A DNA stretch of 7,563 nucleotides from Bryobacterales bacterium. GTDB lineage: Bacteria; Acidobacteriota; Terriglobia; Bryobacterales; Bryobacteraceae. The notes under the pieces were generated by a model. That model was not told where the DNA came from. It was given only the letters and a program-made list of their open reading frames with translations, and searched no databases. Within the stretch, counting starts at the first letter, position 1; each line of letters starts with the position of its first letter. The position numbers and the translations under genes are program-made. Shown here in pieces: positions 5,252 to 7,563 of the stretch. The stretch spans positions 57,084 through 64,646 of the forward strand of contig PMEV01000105.1 in NCBI GenBank assembly GCA_003154855.1, read 5' to 3'.

Positions 5252-6706
5252 TTATGGACCCGCCAGCGCGCGCTGTTGGGCGGGGGTGTAACGGCAACCG
5301 GGTCCGGGACCGGCGCGTAGGTTGAGGCGGGCTTCGAAGAGGCACGGGTCGAGGGCCAGGGCGCGCTCGAAATCGCGGCGGGCCGAGTCGGTTTGGCCCA
5401 GAGCCGCGAGGGCGGTGCCGCGATTATTGAAGGCGCGGGGGTCACGCGGCGCCAGGGCCAGGGCGCGGCCGAATTCGGCGAGGGCTTCGGCGGTCCCTCC
5501 GGATGCGAGCTCGATCCTTCCGATCTCGGAGGGGACTTGTGGATCATCGGGCGCCAGGGCGCGGGCCTCGCGGAGCAGGTCGAGAGCGCGGTCCGGCGCG
5601 ACCACCCGCGCGAGCTGGATCTTGGGGCGGACCTTGCCGGGCGAACGCTCGACGGCTTCTTCCCAGAGCGACTGCTCGGTGCGCCAGACTTCCATGCGGC
5701 CGATACTGAGCGCGACCAGGAGCACCGCGAGGGCAGCGATCCAGCGGGTGCGCAGCGGGGCCAGCAGCAGGCCGGCTCCGGTAGACAATGCCAGCATGGG
5801 GAGGTACATGCGGCGGTCGGCCGCCAGGTCCGGCACGGGAAACACCGAGGAAGATGGGATGAGCAGCACGAGTGCGGCCAGGAAGGGCAGCCACCGGCGC
5901 TTCCAGGCGAAGGCGATGGCAGCCGCCAGCAGCGCCCAGCTCAGCCACGCCATCCAGCCGGGTTGGAGTTCGGTATCCACGGTGAAGCCCCAGGGGATGA
6001 CGCACAAGCGCAGGTAGCGCACGATGGCCTCGCCCTGCATCAGGAGGTAGCTCGGAGGTGAAATCCCGGCTCCCGCGCCGGCAGTTGTGCCGAGCGTATT
6101 GGCCACCCAGATGACGCGCAATCCAGCGGCGAGAGAGAGTGCCAGCATGGCCAGGATGGGCCAGTTCTTGCGGGTCGGTTTGGCGGGGGTCAGCATCCAG
6201 AGGACGAGGGGAAAGGCGGCGGCCTCTTCCTTTCCCACGAGTGCCAAGGCGAAACAGAGGACCGCGAGCCACGGTCGGCCGTCCAGCCAGGCGATGGCGG
6301 AAAGCAGGCAGAACACGGCGGCCAGGAGGATGGGGCGGGCGAAAACGTAGGCGACAGGCTCGCTCTGGATGGGGTGGACCGCAAACAGCAGCGCTCCGAT
6401 GAAGGCCGCGCGGGGCGGGATGAGGCGGCGCAACAGCTCCCACAGCAGCAGGACGACGGCGAGGTGGAGGGCAAGGTTGACCAGGTGGAACCCCAGCGGA
6501 TCGCTACCGCCGAGCTGGCAATTGAGCCAGAAGGTGAAGTAGGCGAGCGGGCGGGTAGAGAGCGGCCCCCAGACTTCCCACCAGCCGGAGGGCGAGGTCA
6601 GGGAGGGGCTGGAGAAGATGGCGTAGTCGTCAAAATGGAAGGAGCCCCACGCGGCGCTGCCGAACGCCGCCAAGGTTCCCGCAATGAGCAACAGCCGCTC
6701 GCGCAA
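5252..6706 (-). CDS. GT-C membrane glycosyltransferase with C-terminal TPRs (TMTC-like)
   Basis: This 484-residue polytopic membrane protein resembles eukaryotic TMTC O-mannosyltransferases and bacterial homologues of unknown acceptor. Residues 1-20 form a first helix, followed by the exoplasmic loop with the GT-C acidic motif FHFDDYAIF (D26, D27). About eight to ten hydrophobic helices run to about 335, with family-type landmarks FAVHPIQSEPVAYVFAR (108-124), LVGKEEAAAFPL (157-168) and LAADRRMYLPM (294-304). Residues about 360-465 contain roughly three TPR units (for example FNNRGTALAALGQTDSARRDFERALALDP). Enzymes of this class take sugar from polyprenyl-phosphate donors outside the cytoplasm. 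The start is the first in-frame codon after a stop, a TTG at 6706, 8 to 23 bases from the divergent gene's start, with no well-spaced SD; CATAAT lies just upstream, so a leaderless mRNA is conceivable. Activity and acceptor are inferred, not seen. Confidence 0.85.
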   Translation of the reverse strand: MRERLLLIAGTLAAFGSAAWGSFHFDDYAIFSSPSLTSPSGWWEVWGPLSTRPLAYFTFWLNCQLGGSDPLGFHLVNLALHLAVVLLLWELLRRLIPPRAAFIGALLFAVHPIQSEPVAYVFARPILLAAVFCLLSAIAWLDGRPWLAVLCFALALVGKEEAAAFPLVLWMLTPAKPTRKNWPILAMLALSLAAGLRVIWVANTLGTTAGAGAGISPPSYLLMQGEAIVRYLRLCVIPWGFTVDTELQPGWMAWLSWALLAAAIAFAWKRRWLPFLAALVLLIPSSSVFPVPDLAADRRMYLPMLALSTGAGLLLAPLRTRWIAALAVLLVALSIGRMEVWRTEQSLWEEAVERSPGKVRPKIQLARVVAPDRALDLLREARALAPDDPQVPSEIGRIELASGGTAEALAEFGRALALAPRDPRAFNNRGTALAALGQTDSARRDFERALALDPCLFEARLNLRAGPGPGCRYTPAQQRALAGP

Positions 6707-6729
6707 ATCCTATTATGATGGTACTTGCC

Positions 6730-7254
6730 ATGAAAATCGCCAGCGTTTTACTCTGCGGTCTGTTTGCGTTCGCGATGGGCGCCAGCGCGCAACTCGCCAA
6801 CGTCCACTCGGTATACCTGCTTCCGATGTCGGGCGGACTGGACCAGCATCTCGCCAACCGGATGACCAATGCCGGGCTGTTCCAGGTGGTGACGGACCCG
6901 AAGAAGGCCGACGCCGTATTCACGGACAGCGTGGGAACGGTGCTGGAAGCCAAGCTCGCGGAGCTTTACCCTGAGCCGCCAGCGCCGAAGCCTCAGCCAG
7001 CGGCGGCCAAGAAAGGCGAGGGAGCGAAAGAGGAGGAAGAGGCGAAGGAGGAGGCTCCGGCCGAAGCCAAACAGTTGCCTCCGCCGGTCTCTTCGTTCAG
7101 CAAAGGCAAGGGAACCATCTTCCTGGTGGACCGCCGGAGCCGCAACGTACTGTGGTCGACGTATGTGCATCCGAAGAACACGTTGGCCGCGGAGATGGAC
7201 CGCACGGCGGGGGAAATCGTAGGCCGGCTGCAGCGGGTTCTTAGAGGAAAGTAG
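6730..7254 (+). CDS. Secreted protein with Pro/Lys/Glu-rich linker, function unknown
   Basis: This is the only plus-strand gene, encoding 174 residues. I chose the ATG at 6730 because a clean signal peptide begins there (MKIASVLLCGLFAFAMGASA, cleavage before Q21); an ATG pair at 6715/6718 would add five residues. The first mature block (about 21-80: NVHSVYLLPMSGGLDQHLANRMTNAGLFQVVTDPKKADAVFTD) looks like an alpha/beta domain of the kind seen in small periplasmic TolB-N/DUF4136-like proteins. A low-complexity linker (about 81-120) is rich in proline, then lysine and glutamate. A second block (GTIFLVDRRSRNVLWSTYVHPKN, then a helix to the end) completes the fold. No lipobox or catalytic motif is visible. 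The family resemblance is from pattern only. It diverges from the GT-C gene and its 3' end overlaps the end of the next minus-strand gene by 14 bases. Confidence 0.82.
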   Translation: MKIASVLLCGLFAFAMGASAQLANVHSVYLLPMSGGLDQHLANRMTNAGLFQVVTDPKKADAVFTDSVGTVLEAKLAELYPEPPAPKPQPAAAKKGEGAKEEEEAKEEAPAEAKQLPPPVSSFSKGKGTIFLVDRRSRNVLWSTYVHPKNTLAAEMDRTAGEIVGRLQRVLRGK

Positions 7255-7563
7255 CGCCACGCTTCTCGCGCAGGGCGTCGCGATAACTATTGAGCAGCTT
7301 GCGGGTGCAGGCGGCGGCGTCCCAGTTCGCTTCCACTTCGAGGCGGGCCCGCTGGGCCATTTGCGCGGCCAGGTCGGGGCTATCGAACAGGGCCAGGATC
7401 TTCTGGGCGAACTCGGCTGGATCGTCCGCCAGGGCGCAAAGGTCTCCATCCTGCCGGGCCAATCCCTCCGCGCCCACGCGCGTGGAAACGACCGGAATGC
7501 CCGCGGCGAAGGCCTCGAGCAGTTTCACCCGAACGCCCGATCCGCTCAGGATGGGGCAGACGA
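7241..7563 (-). CDS. GT4-type glycosyltransferase, C-terminal part (cut by window edge)
   Basis: The frame is open from the right edge and encodes about 107 residues of the C-terminal, donor-binding half of a GT-B glycosyltransferase. The visible segment begins VCPILSGSGVRVKLLEAF and continues AAGIPVVSTRVGAEGL, the standard GT4 donor loop with a lysine (VRVK) and glutamate (LLEAF) that contact the nucleotide-sugar phosphate and ribose. A helical tail follows (PAEFAQKILALFDSPDLAAQMAQRARLEVEANWD), ending in RDALREKRGATFL and TAA at 7241. A GTG at 7528 is internal and not the real start, because the conserved SGSGVR motif lies upstream of it. The acceptor domain and true N-terminus are outside the window. 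It is oriented like the main cluster but separated from it by the plus-strand gene, so it is probably a separate unit. Confidence 0.9.
   Translation of the reverse strand, partial: VCPILSGSGVRVKLLEAFAAGIPVVSTRVGAEGLARQDGDLCALADDPAEFAQKILALFDSPDLAAQMAQRARLEVEANWDAAACTRKLLNSYRDALREKRGATFL

Noticed and set aside
5232..5345. N-terminal extension of the Ig-like protein up to 5345
   Set aside because: It overlaps the end of the GT-C gene, places the signal peptide internally, and ignores the perfect AGGAGG site that precedes the GTG at 5231.
7020..7065. Purine-rich GAG/GAA/AAG tract as a tandem repeat or regulatory element
   Set aside because: It is the coding sequence of the Lys/Glu-rich linker in frame; the units are irregular and the periodicity is that of codons.
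1..7563. Mobile elements, CRISPR, tRNA or phage-like defence genes
   Set aside because: No transposase motifs, terminal inverted repeats, regularly spaced repeats, tRNA cloverleaf sequences or nuclease/toxin motifs were seen on either strand.

Overview
The window is a GC-rich stretch of bacterial chromosome that carries a cell-surface glycan biosynthesis locus. Nearly every gene is on the minus strand, so transcription runs from high to low coordinates. High GC, frequent GTG/TTG starts, weak Shine-Dalgarno sites, TPR-tailed GT-C membrane proteins and small secreted Ig-like proteins together suggest an Acidobacteriota-like (Solibacter/Bryobacter-type) organism. That assignment is inference from style and not from a marker gene.

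Layout, right to left (direction of transcription): the C-terminal part of a GT4-type glycosyltransferase enters from the right edge (7241-7563). It meets, tail to tail with a 14-base overlap, the only plus-strand gene, a secreted protein with a Pro/Lys/Glu-rich linker (6730-7254). Starting back-to-back with that gene is a multi-membrane GT-C/TMTC-like glycosyltransferase with C-terminal TPRs (5252-6706). It is followed closely by a secreted Ig-like small protein with a strong RBS (4692-5231), a soluble dolichol-phosphate-mannose-synthase-like GT2 (3897-4583), a rhamnosyltransferase-like GT2 (2838-3854), a possible 108-residue coupled ORF (2515-2841), a second rhamnosyltransferase-like GT2 (1396-2469), a DUF1972-type GT4 (318-1427) and the first 104 codons of alanine racemase alr (1-314).

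How they may work together: the DPM-like GT2 would make a polyprenyl-phosphate sugar, and the GT-C membrane enzyme belongs to a class that uses such donors outside the cytoplasmic face. The other GT2 and GT4 enzymes would extend a polysaccharide or glycolipid from nucleotide sugars. alr supplies D-alanine for peptidoglycan and sits 3 bases behind the GT4, so it is probably co-transcribed. No flippase, polymerase, ligase or initiating sugar-phosphate transferase lies in the window, so the final product cannot be named.

I see no RNA genes, CRISPR arrays, insertion sequences or phage genes. The least ordinary items are the polyprenyl-sugar/GT-C pairing around a secreted protein, a mosaic duplicate of the TPR gene's 3' end downstream of that secreted-protein gene, and the hidden ORF that begins in an ATGA overlap with a GT2 stop.
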